Origin: Amycolatopsis endophytica
GTDB lineage: Bacteria; Actinomycetota; Actinomycetes; Mycobacteriales; Pseudonocardiaceae
DNA: 64,000 bases
Direction: 5' to 3'
NCBI RefSeq assembly: GCF_013410405.1
Contig: NZ_JACCFK010000001.1
Span: 2,356,001 to 2,420,000, forward strand
Part shown: positions 52,130 through 61,027 of the stretch, in pieces
Layout: every line of letters starts with the position of its first letter
How positions within the stretch are numbered: position 1 is the first letter of the stretch
Made by a program: the position numbers and the translations under genes
The notes under the pieces: model-generated
Databases searched by the model: none
The model's input: the letters and a program-made list of their open reading frames with translations, nothing else
What the model was told of the DNA's origin: nothing

Positions 52130-53230
52130 TCACGGTCCGAACCAGTGCTGCTCCATCGTGCGTGGCGGCGCGGACGTCGTGCCCATCCGCAGCTGCGTGT
52201 TCAGCGTGATGATTCGCGGCTTGACGTGGTCACCGGAGGACAGCAGCAGCTTGCCCGCGGCGCGGCCCTTCTCCAGGACCGGCTGGTGCACCGTGGTCAG
52301 CCCGGCGCGCTCGGCTTCGGCGATGCCGTCGAACCCGGTCACCGTCAGATCCGCGGGTACCCGCAGCCCGCGCCGGCTCGCCTCGGCCAGCGCGCCCAGC
52401 GCGAGGATGTCCGAGGTGCACAGCAGTGCCGTGACCTGAGGATTCGCGTCGAGGAGTTGACGGGCCGCGGCGGCACCGTCGTCGACGTTGTGTTCGAAAC
52501 GTTCCACGACCGGCACCGTCGACCAGTCGACACCGACCTTGGCGAACGCCTTCGACAGCGCCTCCAGCCGGGAGCGCTGCACGTGGAAGTGCGCGCTCTG
52601 CTGCCGGTCGAGGTAGGCGAACCCGTCGTTGCGGTCGCGTGCCAACCGCATGCACAGCACGCCGATCTGGCGATGGCCCAGGCCGATGATGTGCTCGGCC
52701 AGCGCGGTGACGGCCGTGGTGTCGTCCGGGCCGACGCGGTCCACGCCCTCGATGCGGGGCTGGTCGATGATCACCGTCGGCACCGGCCGCGCCAGCACGG
52801 CGCCCAGGTGCGGATCGTCGTCCGGCACCGAGTAGACGACGAACCCGTCGACACCCGCCCGGTGCACGGCGGCCACGTCGTCCCGGCCGGGGCTCGCGGG
52901 CACCAGGTGCAGGCCGACGCCGGCGTCCTCACAGGCCAGTGCGAGACCTTCGAGCACGCCGATCGCGGCCGGGTCGCGGAAGGCGTAGGACAGGTTCTCG
53001 GTGAGCAGCAGCCCGACCGCGCCGGCCTTGCGCGTGCGCAGCGAACGCGCCACCGGATCGGGTCCGGGGTAGCCCAGGCGGCGGGCCGTCTCCAGGACCC
53101 GCTTGCGTAGTTCGGGTGAAAGCTGATCCGGGCGGTTGTACGCGTTGGACACGGTGGTCCGCGACACGCCGAGCTCCGCGGCGAGCGACGCCAACGTCGC
53201 CTGTCGCCTCATGCGCATAGGACGCCCCAT
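52130..53230 (-). CDS. LacI-family transcriptional regulator
   Basis: The 366-residue protein starts with the LacI helix-turn-helix (TLASLAAELGVSRTTVSNAY) and continues with a periplasmic-binding-protein-like ligand domain (VDGFVVYSVPDDDP, CTSDILALGAL, ADLTVTGFDG). The effector is probably a sugar or nucleoside; none is suggested by neighbours. ATG 53230 is chosen because TACGGT lies 6 bases upstream. A perfect AACCGT-A-ACGGTT dyad covers that element. It is divergent from the zinc importer. Confidence 0.9.
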   Translation of the reverse strand: MGRPMRMRRQATLASLAAELGVSRTTVSNAYNRPDQLSPELRKRVLETARRLGYPGPDPVARSLRTRKAGAVGLLLTENLSYAFRDPAAIGVLEGLALACEDAGVGLHLVPASPGRDDVAAVHRAGVDGFVVYSVPDDDPHLGAVLARPVPTVIIDQPRIEGVDRVGPDDTTAVTALAEHIIGLGHRQIGVLCMRLARDRNDGFAYLDRQQSAHFHVQRSRLEALSKAFAKVGVDWSTVPVVERFEHNVDDGAAAARQLLDANPQVTALLCTSDILALGALAEASRRGLRVPADLTVTGFDGIAEAERAGLTTVHQPVLEKGRAAGKLLLSSGDHVKPRIITLNTQLRMGTTSAPPRTMEQHWFGP

Positions 53231-53235
53231 GAGGG

Positions 53236-53248
53236 AACCGTAACGGTT
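53236..53248 (-). promoter_or_regulatory. Leaderless promoter and autoregulatory operator of the LacI gene
   Basis: AACCGT-A-ACGGTT is a perfect 6 bp inverted repeat with a 1-base centre. It includes the minus-strand TACGGT -10 hexamer (53237-53242). Binding by the LacI protein would shut its own promoter. Confidence 0.55.
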
Positions 53249-53354
53249 CAGAACGGAGTCGTGAAGTCGAACGCCGTCCGTGCGGCGTGTGCCACTGCGC
53301 AAGGTGACGTTCAGGCAGGAGTAACCGAGCCGGTGAGCAGTTCACTCGTTAGGG

Positions 53355-53379
53355 TAAGGTGATAGCGAAAACCGTTTCC
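53355..53379 (+). promoter_or_regulatory. Promoter with Zur-like box before the zinc importer
   Basis: TAAGGT (53355-53360) is a probable -10 element. GCGAAAACCGTTTCC (53365-53379) follows at the transcript start and resembles the AT-flanked Zur palindrome (GAAAA...TTTTC). Repression when zinc is plentiful would fit the genes that follow. Confidence 0.45.
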
Positions 53380-53426
53380 AATAAAGCTGACGCTGCTTTC
53401 CACCTCGTACTTCAGGAGTGCTCGCG

Positions 53427-54323
53427 ATGAGTTTCCCTCGCCTCCTCGGCCTCGCGTCCGCCGCGACGGCCCTCGTTCTCGGTCTCACCGCCTGTGGCGG
53501 GACTAACACCGCGAGTGAGAGCGACGACGGCAAGATCAACGTCGTCGCCTCGACGAACGTGTGGGGCAGCGTCGCCTCCGCCGTCGGCGGCGACGAGGTG
53601 GCGGTCACCTCGATCATCGACGACCCGAGCGCCGACCCGCACTCCTACGAGACCACCCCCGAGGACGCGGTCGCCGCGCAGAACGCGCAGCTGACCCTGG
53701 CCAACGGCGGCGGCTACGACGACTTCTTCGGCAAGCTCGCCGACCAGGCTGCCGACGCACGCAAGCTCGACGCCTACGAGATCGGCGCGACCGGCGACGA
53801 GAACGAGCACGTCTGGTACAGCTTCGCGACCGTCGCCAAGGTCGCCGACCAGGTCGCCACCGAGCTCGGCCAGATCAAGCCGGACGCGGCGCAGACCTTC
53901 ACCACCAACGCCACGAACTTCAAGTCCCAGCTCGACCAGCTGACCCAGAAGGCCGGGCAGATCGGCACCAGCCACCCGGACACCAAGGTCCTGGTCACCG
54001 AACCGGTCGCGCACTACCTGATCGACGCCGCGAAGGTCACCGACGCCACTCCGGAGGAGTTCTCCGAGGCCGTCGAGGAGGAGACCGACGTTCCGCCCGC
54101 CGCGCTCGCCGAGGTCAACGACCTGCTGAACACCAAGCAGGTCAAGACTCTGATCAACAACGAGCAGACCACCACGCCGGTCACCGAGCAGGTCGTCGCG
54201 ACGGCGAACACGGCCGGGATCCCCGTGGTCGGTGTGACCGAAACGCTGCCCGCCGGGACGAGCGACTACATTGCCTGGATGACCAGCGAAGTCGACGACC
54301 TGGCGAAGGCCCTGAACTCTTGA
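53427..54323 (+). CDS. Metal (zinc-type) ABC transporter substrate-binding lipoprotein
   Basis: The 298-residue protein has a lipoprotein signal ending in LGLTAC (acylated cysteine about residue 23). It then has the cluster A-I metal-binding fold with histidines in DPSADPHSYE, ENEHVWYSF and TEPVAHYL. There is no His-rich loop of ZnuA type. AGGAG lies 9 bases before ATG 53427. It is the first gene of a three-gene importer and overlaps the ATPase gene by 4 bases. Zinc is favoured over manganese because of the Zur-like box; this is inference. Confidence 0.88.
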   Translation: MSFPRLLGLASAATALVLGLTACGGTNTASESDDGKINVVASTNVWGSVASAVGGDEVAVTSIIDDPSADPHSYETTPEDAVAAQNAQLTLANGGGYDDFFGKLADQAADARKLDAYEIGATGDENEHVWYSFATVAKVADQVATELGQIKPDAAQTFTTNATNFKSQLDQLTQKAGQIGTSHPDTKVLVTEPVAHYLIDAAKVTDATPEEFSEAVEEETDVPPAALAEVNDLLNTKQVKTLINNEQTTTPVTEQVVATANTAGIPVVGVTETLPAGTSDYIAWMTSEVDDLAKALNS

Positions 54324-55114
54324 GCCCTGCGGTACAGATCTCCGGTGCGACCCTCGCGTTCGGTTCGCGCACCCTGTGGTCCGATCTGGACCTGTCGGTC
54401 GAGCGCGGCGAATTCGTTGCCGTGCTCGGCCCCAACGGGTCCGGCAAGACCAGCCTGCTGAAGGTGCTGCTCGGTCTGCAGCACCTGTCGCGGGGCAGCG
54501 TGCGCATCAACAGCGATCAGCCGGTCGGCTACGTCCCGCAGCAGCGGGCGATGGCCGAGGCGCTGACGTTGCGCGGGGTCGATCTGGTCGGGCTCGGGCT
54601 CGACGGGCACCGGTGGGGTACCGGGCTGCGTGGTCTGGCCGAGCGACGGCGGCGGGTGTCCGTCGCCGTCGAGGCGGTCGGCGCCGGGTCCTACGCGAAG
54701 CAGCCGGTCGGCAAGCTCTCCGGTGGCGAGCAGCAACGGCTCCGTGTCGCGCAGGCCCTGGTCGGGGAGCCGGACGTGCTGCTGTGCGACGAGCCGCTGC
54801 TCTCGCTCGACCTCGCGCACCAGCGCGCGGTCAGTGAGCTGATCGACGCCCGCCGCCGCGAGGCGGGCACCGCGGTGCTGTTCGTGACCCACGAGATCAA
54901 CCCGATCCTGCCCTATGTGGACCGGGTGCTGTACCTGGTCGACGGCCGGTTCCGGATCGGGCCGCCGGGCGCGGTGATGACGTCGGAGACGTTGTCCGAG
55001 CTGTACCGGGCACGCGTCGAGGTGGTCCGCGTCGGCGGCCAGATCCACGTCGCCGGCGCGCGCAGCGCGGTCTGCGAGGACGAACCCCACCACCTGGACG
55101 AGCGCGTTTCGTGA
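54320..55114 (+). CDS. Metal ABC transporter ATP-binding protein
   Basis: The 264-residue ATPase has Walker A GPNGSGKTS, Q-loop YVPQQRAM, signature LSGGEQQRLR, Walker B VLLCDEPLLSLD and H-loop VTHEI. The TTG start overlaps the stop of the binding protein (TTGA), so translation is coupled. About 40 hydrophilic residues at the C-terminus include histidines (EDEPHHLDE), which could bind metal. Confidence 0.9.
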   Translation: MSPAVQISGATLAFGSRTLWSDLDLSVERGEFVAVLGPNGSGKTSLLKVLLGLQHLSRGSVRINSDQPVGYVPQQRAMAEALTLRGVDLVGLGLDGHRWGTGLRGLAERRRRVSVAVEAVGAGSYAKQPVGKLSGGEQQRLRVAQALVGEPDVLLCDEPLLSLDLAHQRAVSELIDARRREAGTAVLFVTHEINPILPYVDRVLYLVDGRFRIGPPGAVMTSETLSELYRARVEVVRVGGQIHVAGARSAVCEDEPHHLDERVS

Positions 55115-55136
55115 GTACCGAAGGTCACCGCTGAAC

Positions 55137-56015
55137 ATGGACAAGCTCTTCGACTTCGGTCTGACGGGACAGCTGCTCGGGCTGTCGTTCGTGCAGACCG
55201 CCCTGCTCGCCGCGGCCGTGCTCGGTCTCGTCGCGGGTGTGCTCGGGCCGCTGATCGTGACCAGGCGGATGTCCTTCGCCGTGCACGGCACCGCCGAGCT
55301 GGCCTTCACCGGCGCGGCCGGGGCGTTGCTGCTCGGCGTCGGTGTCGAATTCGGCGCGCTCGCCGGTGCGGTGATCGCCGCGTTGCTGCTCGGCCTGCTC
55401 GGCGGGCGCGAGTCCGATCGCGACTCGGTGATCGGCGCGATCCTGTCCTTCGGGCTCGGCCTCGGCGTGCTGTTCCTGTGGTTCTACCCCGGTCGCGCGG
55501 CCAACAAGTTCGGCATCCTGGTCGGCCAGATCGTGTCCATCGAGACGACCAACCTGATCGTGCTGGTCATCGCCGCGCTGGTGGTACTGGCGGTGCTGGC
55601 CGTCATCTACCGGCCGCTGTTGTTCGCCAGCGTCGACCCGCACGTCGCCGCGGCCCGCGGGGTTCCGGCCCGCACGTTGTCCGTCGTGTTCGCCGTCCTC
55701 GTCGGCGTCGCGACCGCGCTCGGGGTGCAGATCGTCGGTGCGCTGCTGGTGGTCTCGATGATGGTGACGCCGGCGGCCGCGGCCGCGCGGCTGACGGCGA
55801 GCCCGTGGAAGGTGACGGTGCTGGCGGTCGTGTTCGCCGAAACCGCCGCGCTGGGCGGGATCATCCTGTCGCTGGCGCCGGGCGCGCCGGTCAGCGCGTT
55901 CGTCACCACCATCGCGTTCACCATCTACCTGGTGTGCCGCGTGATCGCCTACGTGCGTGATCGGGCGGCCCGCGTCACCGAGGATTCGCCTGCAGTTGCG
56001 CCTGCAGCGCCGTGA
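55137..56015 (+). CDS. Metal ABC transporter permease
   Basis: The 292-residue ABC-3-type permease has about eight transmembrane helices. Family blocks are GVLGPLIVTRRMSFAVHGTAE near the start and GVQIVGALLVVSMMVTPAAAA in the second half. It completes the binding protein-ATPase-permease operon. Its last 41 bases overlap the convergent SGNH gene. Confidence 0.9.
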   Translation: MDKLFDFGLTGQLLGLSFVQTALLAAAVLGLVAGVLGPLIVTRRMSFAVHGTAELAFTGAAGALLLGVGVEFGALAGAVIAALLLGLLGGRESDRDSVIGAILSFGLGLGVLFLWFYPGRAANKFGILVGQIVSIETTNLIVLVIAALVVLAVLAVIYRPLLFASVDPHVAAARGVPARTLSVVFAVLVGVATALGVQIVGALLVVSMMVTPAAAAARLTASPWKVTVLAVVFAETAALGGIILSLAPGAPVSAFVTTIAFTIYLVCRVIAYVRDRAARVTEDSPAVAPAAP

Positions 56016-57282
56016 GGAACTTGTCGTCCAGGAACGGCAGCTGACCGCTGGAGACGCTGCGTTCCACGGTCTCCAGCACGACGACGTCGGAATTGACGAA
56101 CATCCCGATCGCCTGCGCCTGATCGGTCTTCGGCGTGAAGTAGGCGAGCATCGTCAGGTTCGCGAACCCGGCCGCCAGGTAGCGCGAGGACGCCTTGGTG
56201 AACGAGTCGCCGTAGAACAGGGTCTTTTCGTTCACGGTCGAGGACATCGGCGAGGCGAAGCGGTAGGACGGCGTCTCGATGTCGGTGATGGTCTGCCCCG
56301 CCCTGTCGACGATTCCGTCCGGGCGCAGGTCGTACAGCACGTTCGTCTTGTCGGCCTTCTTGCCCAGCAGCGGCGGCAGGTCCGCGGCCACCGTGTAGGT
56401 GCCGACCTGCTTGCTCTGCCACGTCGCGGTGACGCCCGGCTGCACGGCCTCCGCGACCGCGCGGGTCATCGCGAGCGATCCCTCGTCGGTCCAGTGCGTG
56501 TCGTTGGACGGGTAGACCGGGCGGCCCACCCGCTGCGCCGCCGCGGTCAGCTCCGGCCGCAGGTCCAGCGCCCCGGCGTTGTCGATCTGCTGCCACGTCG
56601 GCGCTTCCGCGGCCTGGTGGCAGTCCCTGCCGGGGTAGCTGCTGGGCAGGTTCTCCGGGACCATTGTGGACTTGTCGGGCGCGACGACCCACACGAACTT
56701 GCGGCCGGACCCCTCGATCATCTCGCGCAGCCGTTGCATCCGGACCAGCGTGTCCGGCAGCACCCGGACCGGATCGCATTTGGCCTCGGCGTCGTAACCG
56801 AAGTACAGCCAGCCCGACCTGCCCTCGATCACCTGCCGGTAACCGGCCTGGTCCAGCGGGCCGGACGTGGTCGGCTCGTCGGCGCCGTCCTGCGTCTGGG
56901 CGGGCGGCGGGCTGCCCGGCAGCGGACCGGTGCCGGTCGTCCCGCCCTGGTCGCGCGGCGGGGTCTCGCCGAAGAAGGTGCGGCTGACCCAGTCCGCGGC
57001 CTCGATGGCGGCGCCGCGGAAGGTCAGCTGGTCGGTGGCCCAGCCCGGGAGGCTGGTGAAGAACGCCCAGCCGTCGCCCATGCTGGGGAACCCGGCGAGG
57101 TGCCGGTTCTCGATCTCGGCCGGGCGCGCGCCGAACACCCACAGCAGCGCCGGGGTCGTGAAGAACACGAGCGCGCAGATCAACGCGGTGAGCTGACGGC
57201 CACCGTGCCGGGGCCGGTGCAGGGAGTGCTCGCGGGGAAGCCACGCCTCGTGCACCGCGGGGAGCTGCTGCGGTTCTCGCAC
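55975..57282 (-). CDS. AlgJ/AlgX-like SGNH-fold protein, membrane-anchored
   Basis: The 435-residue protein has one N-terminal transmembrane helix (about 31-50), then an extracytoplasmic domain. LYFGYDAEAKCDP, SNDTHWTDEGSLAM (the Asp-x-x-His pair), and FYGDSFTKASSRYLA (serine nucleophile in GDS) match the alginate O-acetyltransferase AlgX/AlgJ family. These proteins acetylate exopolysaccharides. A proline- and glycine-rich linker (about 110-140) separates anchor and domain. No MBOAT partner (AlgI) is in the window, so the acyl donor system must be elsewhere, or the role differs. Confidence 0.83.
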   Translation of the reverse strand: MREPQQLPAVHEAWLPREHSLHRPRHGGRQLTALICALVFFTTPALLWVFGARPAEIENRHLAGFPSMGDGWAFFTSLPGWATDQLTFRGAAIEAADWVSRTFFGETPPRDQGGTTGTGPLPGSPPPAQTQDGADEPTTSGPLDQAGYRQVIEGRSGWLYFGYDAEAKCDPVRVLPDTLVRMQRLREMIEGSGRKFVWVVAPDKSTMVPENLPSSYPGRDCHQAAEAPTWQQIDNAGALDLRPELTAAAQRVGRPVYPSNDTHWTDEGSLAMTRAVAEAVQPGVTATWQSKQVGTYTVAADLPPLLGKKADKTNVLYDLRPDGIVDRAGQTITDIETPSYRFASPMSSTVNEKTLFYGDSFTKASSRYLAAGFANLTMLAYFTPKTDQAQAIGMFVNSDVVVLETVERSVSSGQLPFLDDKFLTALQAQLQANPR

Positions 57283-57303
57283 CCGCCCACGTTAACGGTT
57301 CAC

Positions 57304-58527
57304 CTAGTGCAGCATCAGCAGAACCTGCAACTCACCGACGCCGAAGCCGATCACGCCGCCGACCGCGATCAGCTTCCACTCCTCCTGCCGGAAGGCCGGG
57401 CGCAGCAGGTTCTCGTACTCCTCCGGCGTCAGCGCGAGCATCCGCTGCTCGACCATGTTCGCCAGGTCCATCGCCTCGACCAGGTAGGGCTCGGCGTGCC
57501 GCAGCAGGTACGGCATCTGCGTGAGCGCCCCGGTCGCGGCCGTTTCGGTCATCTCGCGCAGCCGCTCACCGCCGACGGTCGCGGACACCAGCGGCCGGAT
57601 CAGGCCGACCTGCTCGTCCACGGCCCGCGCCACCACGCGCCGCACGAGCGCGGCCAGCTTGTCCGCGCGCGGGCCGGTCAGCAGCTCGTCCAGGATGTTC
57701 GGCACGGTCAGCACCTCGCGCGCGATGATCTCGCCGTACTGGCGGGCCACCTCGGCCTTGCGGCGCTGGAACTTGCCGTGCAACGTGACCGGCCCGATCT
57801 TCACCGGACGGCGCGGCAGGAAGATCATCTTGATGGCGAGCCAGTCGGTGAACAGGCCGATGCACCCGCCGAAGGCAGGCAGTACCCACGGGTTCTTCGT
57901 CAGCGCCCACACGACGGCCTGGACGATGCCCAGGACGAACCCGAAGTAGATCCCGCACCGCGCGATGAACGCCATTTCGGGCCGGGACGTCTCGCGGATC
58001 AGCCGCACCAGCAGGGCCCGGTCGCGGGTGAGACGCTCGACGGTCATGTGCTTGACGTCGAGCACGCCGTCGAGGTTCGCGCGGATCTCGTCGAGCAGTT
58101 CCCGCACCAGCCGCGGCGAACCGGCCTGCAACTGCTTGACGATGAGGTCCTGTGCCATCGGCGGCAGCGACTCCCACAACCGCGGATGGTGCCGGGCGAG
58201 CACATCGCGGGCCAGGTCGTCGATCGTGCGCAGCAACGGCTGCTCGATCTCGCGCACGAGCCGGTCGGGCTGGACTCTCGCGAACACCTCACCGAGGTCG
58301 ATCAGGTTCGCCGTCAGCAGGTCCGTCGCGATCGCCGCCATCCGGCCGCCGTGCTTGGGCACCACGCCCTGCCAGCCGAAGGCCGGGCGGATGCCGACGA
58401 ACTCCAGCGGTCGGAACATCATCTCGATGGCGACGCGCTTGGTCACGTAGCCGATCACGGCGGCGATGAACGGGATCGCGGTGTAGAGCGGCCAGTGCTG
58501 CGCGAAATCGGCCAGAACCGCGTCCAT
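57304..58527 (-). CDS. DUF445 family membrane protein, paralogue 1
   Basis: The 407-residue protein has a hydrophobic N-terminal segment (LYTAIPFIAAVIGYVTKRVA), two central membrane segments (about 190-235, GFVLGIVQAVVWALT) and a C-terminal one (LIAVGGVIGFGVGELQVLLM). Helical, charged stretches lie between. The FRPLEFVG block and FTDWLAIKMIFLPRRP are shared with the upstream paralogue. DUF445 proteins are widespread with no known role. GGGAGGGG precedes the ATG. Confidence 0.87.
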   Translation of the reverse strand: MDAVLADFAQHWPLYTAIPFIAAVIGYVTKRVAIEMMFRPLEFVGIRPAFGWQGVVPKHGGRMAAIATDLLTANLIDLGEVFARVQPDRLVREIEQPLLRTIDDLARDVLARHHPRLWESLPPMAQDLIVKQLQAGSPRLVRELLDEIRANLDGVLDVKHMTVERLTRDRALLVRLIRETSRPEMAFIARCGIYFGFVLGIVQAVVWALTKNPWVLPAFGGCIGLFTDWLAIKMIFLPRRPVKIGPVTLHGKFQRRKAEVARQYGEIIAREVLTVPNILDELLTGPRADKLAALVRRVVARAVDEQVGLIRPLVSATVGGERLREMTETAATGALTQMPYLLRHAEPYLVEAMDLANMVEQRMLALTPEEYENLLRPAFRQEEWKLIAVGGVIGFGVGELQVLLMLH

Positions 58528-58551
58528 CCGCCACCCCCTCCCGGCGCGAGA

Positions 58552-59784
58552 TTAGTGGAGGAGCACGATCGCCTGCAGCTCACCCACGAGCCCGCCGATG
58601 ATCGCACCGACGGCGATCAGCTTCCACTCGTCCTGCCGGAAGGCCGGGCGCAGCAGTTCCTCGAACTCGATCGGGGACAGCTGCCGCATCCGCTCGACGA
58701 TCGTGTTCCGCACGTCGAGCGCGTTCACCGCGTAGTCCTCGGCGTGGCGGATGGTGTCCGGCACCCGCTCGGCCGCCTTCGCGGCGGCGACCTGCTTCAT
58801 CTCCTGCCACTTGCGGGTGCCCACGGCGGCGGCGACGAGCGGTTTCACCACGCCGGCCTGCGTGTCGATGGTGCGCTGCACCTCGCGGCTGATCAGGTGG
58901 AACAGGCGGTCCGACTTGGGGCCGTTGAGGATGGCTTCGAGGAGGTTCGGGATGGTGATGATCTCCCGCGCGATCATGTCGCCGTAGTCGGCGGCCACCT
59001 GGTCGCGCCGTTTCTGGAACACGCCCTGCCAGGTGTAGAGGCCGAAGAACTCCCGCGGCTCCCGTGGCAGGAAGATCATCTTCAAGGCGAGCCAGTCGGT
59101 GAACCACCCGATGCCGAGCCCGAACAGCGGCATCACGATCGGCGACTTCGTCAGCGCCCACACGCCCAGTTGCACGCAGCCGAGTGCGAAACCGAACACC
59201 AGGCCCGAGTTGGCGATGAACCGCATTTCCGGGCGGGAGATGTCCCGGATGAGCCGGTTCAGCAGGCTCTTGTCCCGGACGAGGTTCGTCACGACCATGG
59301 TTTTGAGGTCGAGGACGTCCTCGATGTTCTCCGAGAGTTCCCGCATGATCTTCGCGATCATCCGCGGCGATTCGGCCCGGATGCGGCGCATGAGCAGTTC
59401 CTTGGCGCCCGCGGGCAGCGCTTCCCACAGCCGCGGCTGGTACTGCTCCATGACCTCCTCGGTGATCTCCTCGACCACCTGCAGGAGGGGCTGCTCGATT
59501 TCCTTGGCGAGCTGGTCCGGATCGAGCCGGGCGAAGATCTCCTTCGGATCGACCAGGTTGTTCGTGAGCATGTCGGTGGCGGTGGCCGCCATTCGCTCCG
59601 CGTTCGCCGGCAGGACACCTTGCCAGCCGAACACCGGACGGATGCCGACGAACTCGATCGGCCGGAACATCATCTCGATGGCGACGCGTTTGGTGACGTA
59701 GCCGATCAGGGCGGCGATGAACGGCATCGTGACGTAGAGCGGCCAGTGTTCGGCCAGGTCGGCCACGATCTCCTGCAGTTCCAC
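58552..59784 (-). CDS. DUF445 family membrane protein, paralogue 2
   Basis: The 410-residue protein is colinear with the gene 24 bases downstream: LYVTMPFIAALIGYVTKRVA, FRPIEFVGIRPVFGWQG, GWFTDWLALKMIFLPREP and the same C-terminal helix. It is more acidic in its first helical region. GTG 59784 is chosen because GAGGAGGG lies just upstream; a longer frame to 59874 has no ribosome site. TACGGT at 59811-59816 (minus strand) is a likely -10. The pair may form a hetero-oligomer. Confidence 0.87.
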   Translation of the reverse strand: MELQEIVADLAEHWPLYVTMPFIAALIGYVTKRVAIEMMFRPIEFVGIRPVFGWQGVLPANAERMAATATDMLTNNLVDPKEIFARLDPDQLAKEIEQPLLQVVEEITEEVMEQYQPRLWEALPAGAKELLMRRIRAESPRMIAKIMRELSENIEDVLDLKTMVVTNLVRDKSLLNRLIRDISRPEMRFIANSGLVFGFALGCVQLGVWALTKSPIVMPLFGLGIGWFTDWLALKMIFLPREPREFFGLYTWQGVFQKRRDQVAADYGDMIAREIITIPNLLEAILNGPKSDRLFHLISREVQRTIDTQAGVVKPLVAAAVGTRKWQEMKQVAAAKAAERVPDTIRHAEDYAVNALDVRNTIVERMRQLSPIEFEELLRPAFRQDEWKLIAVGAIIGGLVGELQAIVLLH

Positions 59785-59918
59785 CCGGCCCTCCTCACGG
59801 CTCCCGCCGAACCGTATCCCAGTGCCGGGCGCGGCAGTCCGGACCGGATCTTTATGATCTCGGGTAAGCGTCACCCGAAAGTATGGAAACCCAGGTCCAA
59901 TAGCACTAAGGTGCCCGC

Positions 59919-61010
59919 ATGCCTCCTGCCGAGTCCCAAGAAGCCATCCCCGGAAATCCCCTCTTCCCCCTCGTGTTCCGCGGCTACGACCGTCCCCCGG
60001 TCGACGAGCGGTTCGCCCAGCTGAACGCCGAGCTCAAAGAGACGGCCGTGTCCCGCGACGACGCGCTGTCGTCGGTCGCCGAACTGACCCGCGCCCTCAG
60101 CTATGCCCAGCAGGAGCTGAGCGAAGCCAAGCAGGCGCTGTCCCGCATGGCCAGCGACCCGTCGAGCGCCTCGACGATGACCGAACGCGTGCGCACGATG
60201 ATGGCGCTCGCCGAAGAGGAGATCGCCGAGCTCAAGAACCGCGCCGACGCGCAGGCCGACGACATCCGCGCCGCGGCCGACAAGTACGACCTCGACACCC
60301 GCAAGGCCACCGACAAGATGGTCGCCGAGCGCGAAGCCGAGCTGGCCAAGCGGCGTGACGACCTCGAACTGGAGTTCCAGGAGCGGCACACCGCGCTCAC
60401 CGCCGAGCACGAGAACCTGATGGCCGAGGGCCGCGCCGAGATCGCCCGCCTGAACGACGAGGCCGCCGACGAGCGTGCCCGTCTCGACGCCGAAGCCGCC
60501 GACGCGCGCGCCAAGGCCGAGAAGGCGAGCGAGGAAGAGCTGGCCCGCAAGACCGAAGAGGTCGACACGGCGCTGGCGCAGAAGACCAACGCGGTCGAGA
60601 CCGCCCTGGCGCAGAAGACCGAAGAGGTCGAAACCGCCCTGGCGCGGAAGACCCAGGAGGTCGAGGCCCGCCTCGAGAAGGACACCCGGGAAACCGAGGA
60701 GCGCCTGGCGAAGATCACGGCCGACACCGAGGCCAAGATCGCCAAGGACACCGAGGAGACCGAGAGCCGCCTGGCGAGGATCACCTCGGAGACCGAGGCC
60801 CGTCTGGCCAAGCAGACCTCCGAGGCGGAAAGCCGCGCGTCGACCCTGGTCGCCGAGGCGGAGCGTCAGCAGTCCGAGGCGACGCAGGCCCGCACCGAGG
60901 CATTCGAGTTCCGCCGCGAGGTCACCGAGCGCCTCACGGCCACGCACTCGGCCCTGCAGGAGGCTCTGGACACCCTCGTCCCGGCCGACGACAGGGCCCC
61001 GGTCGCCTGA
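59919..61010 (+). CDS. DivIVA-like N-terminus with long hendecad coiled coil
   Basis: The 363-residue acidic protein begins with PLFPLVFRGYDRPPVDERFA, which resembles the membrane-targeting start of actinobacterial DivIVA-like proteins. Almost all the rest is coiled coil. Residues about 202-300 consist of tandem 11-residue units such as EEVDTALAQKT and EEVETALARKT. Hendecads form nearly straight or right-handed coils, as in the Scy/FilP-type polar scaffold proteins of filamentous actinobacteria. A cytoskeletal or polar-growth role is inferred. TAAGGT 6 bases before the ATG indicates a leaderless message. Confidence 0.8.
   Translation: MPPAESQEAIPGNPLFPLVFRGYDRPPVDERFAQLNAELKETAVSRDDALSSVAELTRALSYAQQELSEAKQALSRMASDPSSASTMTERVRTMMALAEEEIAELKNRADAQADDIRAAADKYDLDTRKATDKMVAEREAELAKRRDDLELEFQERHTALTAEHENLMAEGRAEIARLNDEAADERARLDAEAADARAKAEKASEEELARKTEEVDTALAQKTNAVETALAQKTEEVETALARKTQEVEARLEKDTRETEERLAKITADTEAKIAKDTEETESRLARITSETEARLAKQTSEAESRASTLVAEAERQQSEATQARTEAFEFRREVTERLTATHSALQEALDTLVPADDRAPVA
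60522..60818 (+). repeat. Tandem 33-base repeats encoding 11-residue coiled-coil units
   Basis: Nine successive 33-base units encode KASEEELARKT, EEVDTALAQKT, NAVETALAQKT, EEVETALARKT, QEVEARLEKDT, RETEERLAKIT, ADTEAKIAKDT, EETESRLARIT and SETEARLAKQT. Each ends in threonine. The DNA is diverged between units, so the repeat is old and kept at the protein level. Confidence 0.85.
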
Positions 61011-61027
61011 GAAGCCCACTGAACGTG

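Noticed and set aside
55957..60024. A 1355-residue plus-strand frame across the SGNH and DUF445 genes
   Set aside because: The three minus-strand genes beneath it have clear motifs, ribosome sites and family matches. The long frame has none.
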